From: Streptomyces sp. Tu 3180
GTDB taxonomy: Bacteria > Actinomycetota > Actinomycetes > Streptomycetales > Streptomycetaceae
Assembly (NCBI RefSeq): GCF_009852415.1
Contig: NZ_WOXS01000002.1
Span: 1,240,001 to 1,304,000 of the forward strand
Length of the DNA: 64,000 bases
Direction of reading: 5' to 3'
Within the stretch, counting starts at the first letter, position 1; every line of letters starts with the position of its first letter. Both the position numbers and the translations under genes were made by a program. Under the pieces are notes generated by a model. The model was not told where the DNA came from, searched no databases, and saw only the letters and a list, made by a program, of their open reading frames with translations. Of the stretch, positions 24,223 through 31,737 are shown in pieces.

Positions 24223-25341
24223 TCAGGCCAGGTTTCCGGAGACCTTCTTGCGTCGCAGCGCGTACGCGCCGGTACCGAGGACCGCCAGCGCGGCCAGGCC
24301 ACCCGCGGTGACACCCGGCTCGGCGAGGGCACCGCCACCGGTGTGCACGCCGCCGTGCGGCTTGTCGTACTTACCGTGCTCGTCCTCCTTGCCGCCCCAG
24401 GACTCCTCGCTGTGCGAGTCGTCCTTCTCCTTGTAGGACTCGGCGTCGTACTTCCGGTCCTTGGAGTTGCCCCAGTCCTCTTCGTTCACCGCGGCCAGGG
24501 CCCCACCGCCCGTGTGGACACCGCCGTGCGGCTTGTCGTACTTCTTCTCCTCCTCCTTCTTGCTGTCCTCCTCGTGCTTGCTGTACTCGTCCTTCTTGTT
24601 GTACTCGTCGTCCTTCTTGGACTCGTCGTCCTTGCTGTACTCGTCCTTGCTGTACTCGTCCTTGCTGTACTCGTCCTTGGACTCGTCGTCCTTGCCGTAC
24701 TCGTCCTCGTTCAGCGAGGTCAGAGCGCCGCCGCCCGCGTGGACACCGCCGTGCGGCTTGCCGTGCTTGCTCTCCTCGTCGTCCTTCTTGTACTCGTCGT
24801 CCTTGCCGTAGTCGTCCTTCTTGTACTCGTCGTCCTTCTTGGACTCGTCCTTGCCGTACTCGTCCTTGCTGTACTCGTCCTTGCTGTACTCGTCCTTGGA
24901 CTCGTCGTCCTTGCCGTACTCGTCCTTGGACTCGTCGTCCTTGCCGTACTCGTCCTTGGACTCGTCGTCCTTGCCGTACTCGTCCTCGTTCAGCGAGGTC
25001 AGAGCGCCGCCGCCCGCGTGGACACCGCCGTGCGGCTTGCCGTGCTTGCTCTCCTCGTCGTCCTTCTTGTACTCGTCGTCCTTGCCGTGGTCGTCCTTCT
25101 TGTACTCGTCGTCCTTCTTGGACTCGTCCTTGCCGTACTCGTCCTTGCTGTACTCGTCGTGCTTGCTCTCCTCCTCGTGCTTGCTCTCCTCGTCGTGCTT
25201 GCTCTCCTCGTCGTACTCCTTGCTGTAGGAAGACTTGTCGTGGTCCTTGTCACCCATGTGGTCCGCGTAGACCACGGGGGCGGAGATGGCGAGAGCCGCC
25301 GTGGCCGTTGCGGTGGCGAGCACCATGCGGGCAGAGCGCAT
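24223..25341 (-). CDS. Secreted anchored polyampholyte repeat protein, likely sortase partner
   Basis: A 372-residue protein of unknown function. Residues 1-26 are a signal peptide (MVLATATATAALAIS, cut near YADH). The body is low-complexity Lys/Asp/Glu/Tyr/Ser sequence (units such as KDEYSKDEY, SKKDDEYKKDD), punctuated by KPHGGVHAGGGAL at 102-114 and 195-207 and KPHGGVHTGGGAL at 270-282 and 327-339. After the last copy come AEPG, a hydrophobic stretch (about 343-362) and LRRKK, the layout of a cell-wall sorting signal, though no LPXTG or LAXTG is present. A 93-residue block is duplicated. The ATG at 25341 follows GGAAGGACTC. The class F sortase gene lies immediately downstream on the same strand, so this may be its substrate; that is inference. 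No cysteines are present. Confidence 0.8.
   Translation of the reverse strand: MRSARMVLATATATAALAISAPVVYADHMGDKDHDKSSYSKEYDEESKHDEESKHEEESKHDEYSKDEYGKDESKKDDEYKKDDHGKDDEYKKDDEESKHGKPHGGVHAGGGALTSLNEDEYGKDDESKDEYGKDDESKDEYGKDDESKDEYSKDEYSKDEYGKDESKKDDEYKKDDYGKDDEYKKDDEESKHGKPHGGVHAGGGALTSLNEDEYGKDDESKDEYSKDEYSKDEYSKDDESKKDDEYNKKDEYSKHEEDSKKEEEKKYDKPHGGVHTGGGALAAVNEEDWGNSKDRKYDAESYKEKDDSHSEESWGGKEDEHGKYDKPHGGVHTGGGALAEPGVTAGGLAALAVLGTGAYALRRKKVSGNLA
24666..25158. repeat. Two-copy 214-bp direct repeat, 279-bp period, inside the repeat-protein gene
   Basis: 24666-24879 and 24945-25158 are nearly identical; I find one mismatch, giving Tyr or His in KKDD(Y/H)GKDD. The copies are separated by more pentapeptide-like repeats. 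On the + strand the region is strongly pyrimidine-rich (CTCGTCCTTG units) and lower in GC than the surroundings. Recombination between copies would change protein length in 93-residue steps without a frameshift. Confidence 0.85.
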
Positions 25342-25703
25342 CTGAGAGTCCTTCCATAGGCGGCCGGGCTGCTGACGCCTCGCCAGCACGGTGAACCCGG
25401 CCCCGCGTGATCCACAGTCGGCCATGCGATCCGGCCTCACCATCCGAGACGTTCACACGGGTTAATCCCCACGCTCTTACGGAGCACCAGGCGGCTCCCG
25501 GGCCTCACGGAACCCCCCGCGCCGGCGGCCGGAATCCGGTTCGCCGAGGTCTGCGCCGGGGCGCCGGGGACCGGCGGCACGGCGGGTTCCGGACCCGGGA
25601 CGCAATCCCCGGGACCGGCGTCGACGACGTCCCGTGCGGTCCGCGGCACGGCGGCTCGCCTCCGGGGCGCTCGCCGTGGTGGCCGTCGCGGCCGTCGGCG
25701 TGC
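25342..25703. other. Intergenic region without a recognised gene
   Basis: The left part holds the promoter of the repeat-protein gene; an AT-richer patch (CACACGGGTTAATCCCC, about 25453-25469) is the only striking feature. The right part ends in a short hydrophobic open frame that I do not call. No terminator or operator was recognised. Confidence 0.4.
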
Positions 25704-25733
25704 TTGCCCTTGCCTCCCGCGCCCGCCTAGCCT
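25704..25733 (+). promoter_or_regulatory. Promoter for a leaderless MFS transcript
   Basis: TTGCCC (25704-25709), an 18-bp spacer and TAGCCT (25728-25733) place transcription initiation at about 25740, the first base of the GTG start codon. No ribosome site precedes that codon, so the mRNA is probably leaderless. Confidence 0.6.
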
Positions 25734-25739
25734 GACTTT

Positions 25740-26939
25740 GTGCCGCAAATAAACAAAACCCGATCGCACAGTGCCGTGCCGGGTACCGACCTCGTCCGAC
25801 TCCGACTCGCCCTGACCCTCTTCTTCGCCCTCGACGGCTTCGTCTTCGCCGGCTGGGTGGTGCGCATCCCCGCCATCAAGGAGCAGACCGGCGCCTCCGC
25901 CAGCGCCCTGGGCCTCGCCCTGCTCGGCGTCTCCGCCGGAGCCGTCGTCACCATGACGCTCACCGGCCGCCTGTGCCGCCGCTACGGCAGCCATCCGGTC
26001 ACCGTCGTCTGCGCGGTCCTGCTCTCCCTCAGTGTCGGGCTGCCCCCGCTGACCCACTCCGCCCCCGCCCTCGGCACGGTGCTCCTGCTGTTCGGTGCGG
26101 CCTACGGCGGGATCAACGTCGCCTTCAACAGCGCCGCCGTCGATCTGGTGGCCGCGCTGCGGCGGCCGATCATGCCCGGTTTCCACGCCGCGTTCAGTCT
26201 GGGCGGCATGCTCGGCGCGGGGCTGGGCGCCCTGGTCGCGGGCTCCCTCTCGCCCGCCCGGCACCTGTGGGGACTCGCCGCCGTCGGGCTGCTCGTGACG
26301 GCCGTGGCGGGGCGGATGCTCCTGCGGTGCGAGCCGCTGAACCCGGCGGACCGGGGGCGGTCCGAGCCGTCCGCCCCGCACCGGCCGTCGGGCCGTACCC
26401 GCGGGCTGGTGATCGTCTTCGGGCTCATCGCGCTGTGCACCGCGTACGGCGAAGGGGCGCTGGCCGACTGGGGCGCGCTCCACCTCGAGCAGGACCTCGG
26501 CGCCTCACCGGGTGCCGCGGCCCTCGGGTACTCGTGCTTCGCGCTCGCGATGACGGTCGGACGGCTGACCGGCACGACCCTGCTCGAGCGGCTGGGCCGG
26601 ACCCGGACCGTGCTCGCGGGCGGCTCCACCGCGACGGCCGGGATGCTGCTCGGCGCGCTCGCGCCCTCCCTGTGGGCCGCCCTGCTCGGCTACGCGGTCA
26701 CCGGGATCGGTCTCGCCAACCTCTTCCCCGTGGCCGTCGAACGGGCCGGCGCGCTCGCGGGTTCCAGCGGTGTCGCCGTCGCCTCCACGCTGGGCTACGG
26801 CGGCATGCTCCTCGGCCCGCCCGCGATCGGGTTCATGGCGGACTGGTCCAGCCTGCCGGTCGCGCTGACCAGCGTGGCGGTGCTGGCCGCGGTGGCCACG
26901 CTCATCGGTTTCGCCACGCGCCGGGTGGACACGGGCTGA
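25740..26939 (+). CDS. MFS transporter
   Basis: A 399-residue membrane protein with about 12 predicted helices. GRLCRRYGSHPV in the loop after helix 2 fits the MFS signature, and its equivalent GRLTGTTLLERLGRTRT lies in the second half; a charged central loop (NPADRGRSEPSAPHRPSGRTRG) divides the halves. It resembles drug/sugar exporters of the YfcJ/Fsr-like type, but the substrate cannot be told. The start is GTG 25740 with no ribosome site; a -10 hexamer ends 6 bp upstream, so a leaderless mRNA is likely. Neighbours give no clear pathway. Confidence 0.85.
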   Translation: MPQINKTRSHSAVPGTDLVRLRLALTLFFALDGFVFAGWVVRIPAIKEQTGASASALGLALLGVSAGAVVTMTLTGRLCRRYGSHPVTVVCAVLLSLSVGLPPLTHSAPALGTVLLLFGAAYGGINVAFNSAAVDLVAALRRPIMPGFHAAFSLGGMLGAGLGALVAGSLSPARHLWGLAAVGLLVTAVAGRMLLRCEPLNPADRGRSEPSAPHRPSGRTRGLVIVFGLIALCTAYGEGALADWGALHLEQDLGASPGAAALGYSCFALAMTVGRLTGTTLLERLGRTRTVLAGGSTATAGMLLGALAPSLWAALLGYAVTGIGLANLFPVAVERAGALAGSSGVAVASTLGYGGMLLGPPAIGFMADWSSLPVALTSVAVLAAVATLIGFATRRVDTG

Positions 26940-27134
26940 GCCCGCACGCGCCCCGCGCCGCCGGGACGGCCGCCCCCGCGGACCCGGTCCGCACGGTGCT
27001 CCCGGCCGTTCGGCTGTTCGGCGCAAACCGCCTGATCGGCCGCCCCGCGTCGGGGTACCCGCTCTTCCGCGCCCGCCGGCCGCACGTCGACGGGCGGTGC
27101 GCACACGACCGACCCCGCGGAACAGGGAGAGACC

Positions 27135-28013
27135 GTGACCGAACAGCAGAACCCCGCCGGGCAGCATCCGACCCCCGACTTCCCGTCCCAGGACCAGCCG
27201 CATCCCGGCTGGACCGGTCCCATGGACCCGCCGCCGGACCACGGGGAGGACTCCTACCGGGGCAGCGGCCGGCTCACGGACCGCAAGGCCGTGATCACCG
27301 GCGGGGACTCCGGGATCGGGCGGGCGGTCGCCCTGGCGTTCGCGCGTGAGGGCGCCGACGTGCTCTTCACCCATCTGGAGAGCGAGAAGGACGAGGCCGC
27401 CGAGACCACGCGCCTGGTGGAGGAGGCCGGCCGGCGGGCCGTGCCCGTCTCGTGCGACATCCGGGAGGAGGAGAACTGCCGGGCGCTGATCGACCGCGCC
27501 GTGTCGGAGTTCGGCCGGATCGACGTCCTGGTGAACAACGCGGCGTACCAGATGTCGCAGCCGGACGGCATCGAGGCGATCTCCACCGAGCAGTTCGACC
27601 GGGTGATGCGCACCAACCTGTACGGCATGTTCTGGCTGTGCAAGATGGCGCTGCCGCACATGCCGGAGGGCGGCAGCATCATCAACTCGACCTCCGTGCA
27701 GGCCTACAAGCCGAGCCCGCACCTGCTGGACTACGCGACGACCAAGGGGGCGATCGTCACCTTCACCCAGGGGCTGGCGCAGATGGTGATCGAACGCGGC
27801 GTCCGCGTCAACGCCGTGGCACCGGGACCGGTGTGGACACCGCTGATCCCGGCGACGCTGCCGGACACGAAGGAGTTCGGCAAGCAGGCGCCCATCGGGC
27901 GGCCCGCCCAGCCGGCCGAGATGGCCCCGGCGTACGTCTTCCTCGCCTCCCAGGAGGCGTCGTACATCACCGCGGAGATCGTCAACGCGACGGGCGGGAC
28001 GCCACTGCCGTAG
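27135..28013 (+). CDS. SDR family oxidoreductase (YhxC/YhdF type)
   Basis: A 292-residue short-chain dehydrogenase with a 40-residue Pro-rich extension (PAGQHPTPDFPSQDQPHPGW) typical of the general-stress SDRs annotated as YhxC or glucose-1-dehydrogenase-like. The Rossmann loop is ITGGDSGIGRAVA, the NAG-type motif VLVNNAAYQ, and the catalytic triad Ser (NSTSVQAYK) with YATTK. It is expected to reduce a carbonyl using NAD(P)H; the substrate is unknown. The GTG start follows AGGGAGAG. The mycothiol-dependent enzyme gene begins 73 bp downstream and may be co-transcribed. Confidence 0.88.
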   Translation: MTEQQNPAGQHPTPDFPSQDQPHPGWTGPMDPPPDHGEDSYRGSGRLTDRKAVITGGDSGIGRAVALAFAREGADVLFTHLESEKDEAAETTRLVEEAGRRAVPVSCDIREEENCRALIDRAVSEFGRIDVLVNNAAYQMSQPDGIEAISTEQFDRVMRTNLYGMFWLCKMALPHMPEGGSIINSTSVQAYKPSPHLLDYATTKGAIVTFTQGLAQMVIERGVRVNAVAPGPVWTPLIPATLPDTKEFGKQAPIGRPAQPAEMAPAYVFLASQEASYITAEIVNATGGTPLP

Positions 28014-28086
28014 GAGAACCGTCCGGAGACCGCGAGGGCGGGCCGGACCGGGGTGCGCTCCGGCCGCGTACGGCAGACTCCTGTGC

Positions 28087-28821
28087 ATGGACACTTCCTG
28101 GTTCCTGGAAATCCTGGACGAAGAGGGGCAGTTGCTGGCCACCGCCGCCGAGGAGGCCGGCGTGGACGCCGCGGTGCCGGCCTGCCCGGGCTGGCGGGTG
28201 GGCGACCTGCTGCGGCACACCGGCGTGGTCCACCGGTGGGCCGCCGGGTTCGTCGCCGACCGGTGGACCGCTCCCCGCCCGATGGGCGAGCCCCCGCAGA
28301 CCGACGGCGCGGAACTCGTGGACTGGTACCGCGACAGCCACCGCCACCTCCTCGACGTCCTGACCGGCGCGCCGCCCGACGTGGAGTGCTTCACCTTCCT
28401 GCCCGGACCGCCCTCCGCGCTCGCCTTCTGGGCCCGCCGCCAGGCGCACGAGACGGCCGTGCACCGGTTCGACGCGGAGTCGGCGCGCGGCGGCGCCGCC
28501 ACGCCGATCGCCACGGACTTCGCCGTGGACGGCATCGACGAACTGCTGCGCGGCTTCCACGCCCGCCCCAGGAGCCGGGTGCGCACCGAGGTGCCGCGCG
28601 TCCTGCGGGTGCGGGTCACCGACGCCGACGCGGTGTGGACCGTGCGGCTGTCCCAGGAGCCACCGGTGACCGTGCGGGACGCGGGCGGGGACGCCGAGTG
28701 CGAACTGGCCGGCCCCGCGGAGCGGTTGTACCTTGCGCTGTGGAACCGGCTGCCGGTGCCGGCGGTTTCGGGGGACCCGGCGCTCGCCGCGCTCTGGCGT
28801 GACGCGTCCGCCGTGACCTGA
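28087..28821 (+). CDS. Maleylpyruvate-isomerase-family (mycothiol-dependent) enzyme
   Basis: A 244-residue DinB-fold protein. The N-terminal helical bundle keeps the metal-binding His residues (LLRHTGVVHRWAAGF near residue 45 and RQAHETAVHRFDAE near 120) and a conserved CPGWRVGDLL. The C-terminal domain (VRVTDADAVWTVRL, ECELAGPAERLYLALWNR) is the SCP2-like part of the family. Members use mycothiol, the actinobacterial thiol, for isomerase or transferase reactions. It follows the SDR in the same direction; together they may serve stress or detoxification, which is only an inference. Confidence 0.85.
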   Translation: MDTSWFLEILDEEGQLLATAAEEAGVDAAVPACPGWRVGDLLRHTGVVHRWAAGFVADRWTAPRPMGEPPQTDGAELVDWYRDSHRHLLDVLTGAPPDVECFTFLPGPPSALAFWARRQAHETAVHRFDAESARGGAATPIATDFAVDGIDELLRGFHARPRSRVRTEVPRVLRVRVTDADAVWTVRLSQEPPVTVRDAGGDAECELAGPAERLYLALWNRLPVPAVSGDPALAALWRDASAVT

Positions 28822-28839
28822 CGCCCCGGGAGCGGGCGC

Positions 28840-29232
28840 TCAGCCGTCCGTGAGCATCCGGGCCAGCACCGCGCGCTGCACGGGCAGCACCTCGCCGTGC
28901 AGCGCGCGCCCCTTCGCCGTGAGGGACACCCGCACCCCCCGCCGGTCCTCCGGGCAGATCCCGCGCTCGACCAGCCCCTCCCGCTCGAGGCGGGCGATCA
29001 GCCGGGACAGCGCGCTCTGGCTCAGATGGACACGCTCGGAGATCTCCTGGACGCGGTAGGAGCAGCCGTGGGCGGCGGAGTGCGCGGCGAGTACGTCCAG
29101 GACCTCGAAGTCGCTGGCGCACACCCCGTGTCCGTGCAGCGCGCGGTCGAGCTCGCACTGGGTCCGCGCATGCAGCGCGAGCATGCTCCGCCAGCGTTCC
29201 ACGAGCGCCTGTTCGGCCTGCGTCGCCGCCAT
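28840..29232 (-). CDS. MarR family transcriptional regulator
   Basis: A 130-residue winged-helix regulator. The core is VQEISERVHLSQSALSRLIARLE, the recognition helix, followed by the wing CPEDRRGVRVSLTAKGRAL. No binding site for it was identified. The ATG at 29232 has no ribosome site, but TACGGT (29239-29244 on the complement) ends 6 bp upstream, so the mRNA is probably leaderless. It converges with the mycothiol-enzyme gene and is divergent from the small membrane-protein gene. Confidence 0.87.
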   Translation of the reverse strand: MAATQAEQALVERWRSMLALHARTQCELDRALHGHGVCASDFEVLDVLAAHSAAHGCSYRVQEISERVHLSQSALSRLIARLEREGLVERGICPEDRRGVRVSLTAKGRALHGEVLPVQRAVLARMLTDG

Positions 29233-29318
29233 GGGCGCACCGTAGCAGGACCACCGGTCCCTTGCCGCGGCCGAGTGCCCGGGGCATGATTCCGGAACGA
29301 CCGCGGACGGGGGACGCG

Positions 29319-29362
29319 CATGACGGGACACGGGGGACGCACATGACGGGACACGGGGGACG
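29319..29362. repeat. 23-bp-period tandem duplication at a start codon
   Basis: CATGACGGGACACGGGGGACG occurs at 29319-29339 and again at 29342-29362. Each copy has an ATG, and the GGGGGACG of copy 1 becomes the ribosome site for the ATG of copy 2 (29343). Translation from the first ATG (29320) would end after eight codons. Confidence 0.9.
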
Positions 29363-29627
29363 ACGGACCCAGGCCGAGCGGGACGCGATCACCGTCGAGA
29401 TCGGGTACGCGCTGTGCAGTGCGGCCTTCGCGGCGGCGGTCGTCTTCGGGGCCGTGGCGGGACCGGCGCTGCTCTTCGCGCTGCCGGACGTCCTGGAGAC
29501 CGTGCTGCTGCGCGCCGGGCTGGTGCTCGCGCCGGTCCTGTTCGCCGTCCGTACGGCCGCCGTGCTGCTCCGCTCCGGGCGGCCGGTTCAGCCCAGCCAG
29601 CCCGGCCGCACCAGTCCGGACTCGTAG
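29343..29627 (+). CDS. Small membrane protein (DUF6332-like)
   Basis: A 94-residue protein with two hydrophobic helices (ALCSAAFAAAVVFGAVAG and LLRAGLVLAPVLFAVRTAAVLL) after a charged start, QAERDAITVEIGY. The pattern fits small Streptomyces membrane proteins I associate with DUF6332; function is unknown. The ATG at 29343 is the second of a duplicated start region. Its 3' end overlaps the convergent response-regulator gene by 40 bp, which makes antisense effects on both mRNAs possible. Confidence 0.65.
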   Translation: MTGHGGRRTQAERDAITVEIGYALCSAAFAAAVVFGAVAGPALLFALPDVLETVLLRAGLVLAPVLFAVRTAAVLLRSGRPVQPSQPGRTSPDS

Positions 29628-30253
29628 GCGAGGACCACCAGTTGGGCCCGGTCGCGGGCACCCAGCTTCACCATGGTGCGGCTGACGTGGGTCTTGGCGG
29701 TGAGCGGGCTCACGACCAGGCGGCGGGCGATCTCCTCGTTGGACAGGCCGATGCCGACCAGGGCCATCACCTCCCGCTCCCGTTCGGTGAGCCGGGCCAG
29801 GGCGCCGGCGGCGGCCGGTTCCTTGGAGCGGGCCGCGAACTCGGCGATCAGGCGGCGGGTCACCCCGGGCGAGAGCAGCGCGTCGCCCGCGACCACCGCC
29901 CGCACCGCGCGCAGGAGTTCCTCCGGCTCGGTGTCCTTGACCAGGAAGCCGGAGGCGCCCGAGCGGATCGCCTCGAAGACGTACTCGTCCAGCTCGAAGG
30001 TGGTGAGCATGACCACCCTCACCTCCGCCAGCTCCGCGTCCCCGGTGACCCGGCGGGTCGCTGCCAGGCCGTCGAGCGCGGGCATGCGGATGTCCATCAG
30101 GACGACGTCGGGCCGCAGTTCGCGGATCAGGCGCACCGCCTCCTCGCCGTCGGACGCCTCCCCCGCCACCTCGATGTCCGGCTGGGCGTCCAGCAGCGCG
30201 CGGAATCCCGCCCGGACCAGTGCCTGGTCGTCGGCGAGCAGTACGCGGATCAC
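29588..30253 (-). CDS. LuxR/NarL-type response regulator
   Basis: A 221-residue regulator. The receiver domain has DD at 8-9, the phosphoacceptor Asp54 (VLMDIRMP), TTFE and the conserved Lys (LVKDTEPEELL). The C-terminal LuxR helix-turn-helix is LTEREREVMALVGIGLSNEE to VSPLTAKTHVSRTMVKLG. The GTG start at 30253 overlaps the kinase stop by 4 bp (GTGA), so the two are translationally coupled. It is the effector of this two-component system; targets are unknown. Confidence 0.93.
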   Translation of the reverse strand: MIRVLLADDQALVRAGFRALLDAQPDIEVAGEASDGEEAVRLIRELRPDVVLMDIRMPALDGLAATRRVTGDAELAEVRVVMLTTFELDEYVFEAIRSGASGFLVKDTEPEELLRAVRAVVAGDALLSPGVTRRLIAEFAARSKEPAAAGALARLTEREREVMALVGIGLSNEEIARRLVVSPLTAKTHVSRTMVKLGARDRAQLVVLAYESGLVRPGWLG

Positions 30254-31518
30254 CGGTCCTCCCCGGTCTCGAGCGGCAGCACGGCGAGCACCCGGAAGCC
30301 CCCGTCGGGGCGCGGGCCCGCCTCGATGGTGCCACCCAGCGCGGCGGCCCGCTCCCGCATCCCGGCGAGCCCCTTGCCGCCGCCGCCCGCGTCGGCGCCG
30401 GTGGCCGGACCGTCGTCGTCGACGCACAGGCTCAGCCGCCCCTCGCCCCGTTCGACGCGCACGTGCGCCCGCCGCGACCCGGAATGCCGTACGACGTTGG
30501 TGAGGGCCTCCTGGACGATGCGGAAGGCGGCCAGGTCCGTGCCGGGCGGCAGGTCCGGCGGCTCCCCCTCGACGGTGACCGTGAGGCCCGCGCTCGCGGC
30601 CTGTTCCACCAGCTCGGGCAGCCGGTCCAGGCCGGGCGCCGGGGTGCGGGGCGCGGCGCCGGGCGCCCGTAGTGTGTCGAGCACCTGCCGCACCTCCCCG
30701 AGCGCCTCCTTGCTCTTGTTCTTGATGGTGGTGAGCGCGGTGCGCGCCTGCTCCGGGTCGCTGTCCAGCAGCGCGAGCCCGACGCCCGCCTGCACGTTGA
30801 TGACGGAGATGCTGTGCGCGAGCACGTCGTGCAGCTCGCGGGCGATCCGCAGCCGCTCCTCGTCCGCGCGCCGGCGCGCCGCCTGGGCCCGCTCGGCCCT
30901 CTCCCGCGCCCACTGCTCGCGCCGGGCCCGGGCCAGCTCCGACACCGCCACGACCGCCACCGCCCAGGTGGCGGCCACGATCTCCTGGTTCCAGGAGGCG
31001 CCCGGGTCGCCGGACGGCGGCAGCCACCGGTACAGCACGTGGGCCATGAGCGCGTGCCCCGCCCAGAGCGTCCCCAGCGCCGCCCACGCGGCGCGGCGGC
31101 GCCCCGAGACGACGGCGCTGAAACAGGCCACGGCGATGGTGAGGAGGACCGGGCCGTACGGGTATCCGGCCCCCAGGTAGAGCAGGACGGCGGCGACCGT
31201 GCCGAACGCCACGATCGCGGGGTGACGCCACCGCCACAGCAGCGTCACCCCCGCGACGAGCAGCAGCGCCCGCGCGAAGGGGTCCAGCGCGACGCGCCCG
31301 CCCTCCTGGGCGTGCTCCGCGAAGTCGGAGCCGACCAGCACGAACGCCGTGAGCAGCGCGGTGGAGCGCCAGGGCCACCGGGGGCGCCGGTCCTCGGCGC
31401 CGTCGTCGGGCCGGTCGGGCCGGCCGTCCCGTCCGGGCGGGCCGTGCCGCCACCACCGGGCGGGCGGCCCGTGGTGCCACCACCCGGACGGCCCGCCGCG
31501 CCCACGTCGCTCGTGCAT
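30250..31518 (-). CDS. Two-component sensor histidine kinase (HisKA_3 type)
   Basis: A 422-residue membrane kinase. The N-terminus is rich in Trp, His and Gly (GWWHHGPPARWWRHGPP) and cytoplasmic, and then about six helices form the sensor. IARELHDVLAHSISVINVQAG is the dimerisation box with the phosphorylated His230. The HATPase domain follows (EALTNVVRHSG N-box, DDGPATGADAGGGGKGLAGM G-box). The ATG at 31518 has no ribosome site but TAGCGT (31526-31531, complement) 7 bp upstream, consistent with a leaderless mRNA. It is coupled to the response-regulator gene. The signal is unknown; the Trp/His-rich start could bind metal. Confidence 0.92.
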   Translation of the reverse strand: MHERRGRGGPSGWWHHGPPARWWRHGPPGRDGRPDRPDDGAEDRRPRWPWRSTALLTAFVLVGSDFAEHAQEGGRVALDPFARALLLVAGVTLLWRWRHPAIVAFGTVAAVLLYLGAGYPYGPVLLTIAVACFSAVVSGRRRAAWAALGTLWAGHALMAHVLYRWLPPSGDPGASWNQEIVAATWAVAVVAVSELARARREQWARERAERAQAARRRADEERLRIARELHDVLAHSISVINVQAGVGLALLDSDPEQARTALTTIKNKSKEALGEVRQVLDTLRAPGAAPRTPAPGLDRLPELVEQAASAGLTVTVEGEPPDLPPGTDLAAFRIVQEALTNVVRHSGSRRAHVRVERGEGRLSLCVDDDGPATGADAGGGGKGLAGMRERAAALGGTIEAGPRPDGGFRVLAVLPLETGEDR

Positions 31519-31737
31519 GCCGGCCACGCTAGACGCCGGACGCCCCGCGCGGCGTCACCCCGGCGCGGTGCTCACACGTACTCCCGGCGAAGTACCTCCG
31601 CCGGCGACGGAGCGGGGCGGCGGCCGTCCGCCGGTGGACGGGGACCGGCAGGAGCAGCACGGCGGGGAGCGAGTTCGCCGAGGCGACGGGCGCGGATCCG
31701 GGGCCGGGCTGCGGTCGCCGCACGCCCGGGTGCTGCG

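Noticed and set aside
24560..25260. Regular repeats that might look like a CRISPR array
   Set aside because: The repeats are in frame, encode Lys/Asp/Glu/Tyr units in a protein with a signal peptide, and there are no unique spacers or cas genes.
25634..25735. 33-codon hydrophobic frame (GTG, LASGALAVVAVAAVGVLALA, stop)
   Set aside because: No ribosome site; it overlaps the promoter of the MFS gene and could be chance composition.
27053..27058. GGGTAC resembling a sigma-B -10 upstream of the stress-type SDR
   Set aside because: No GNNT element at the required 14-16 bp; the nearest is 19 bp away, so the promoter class is not supported.
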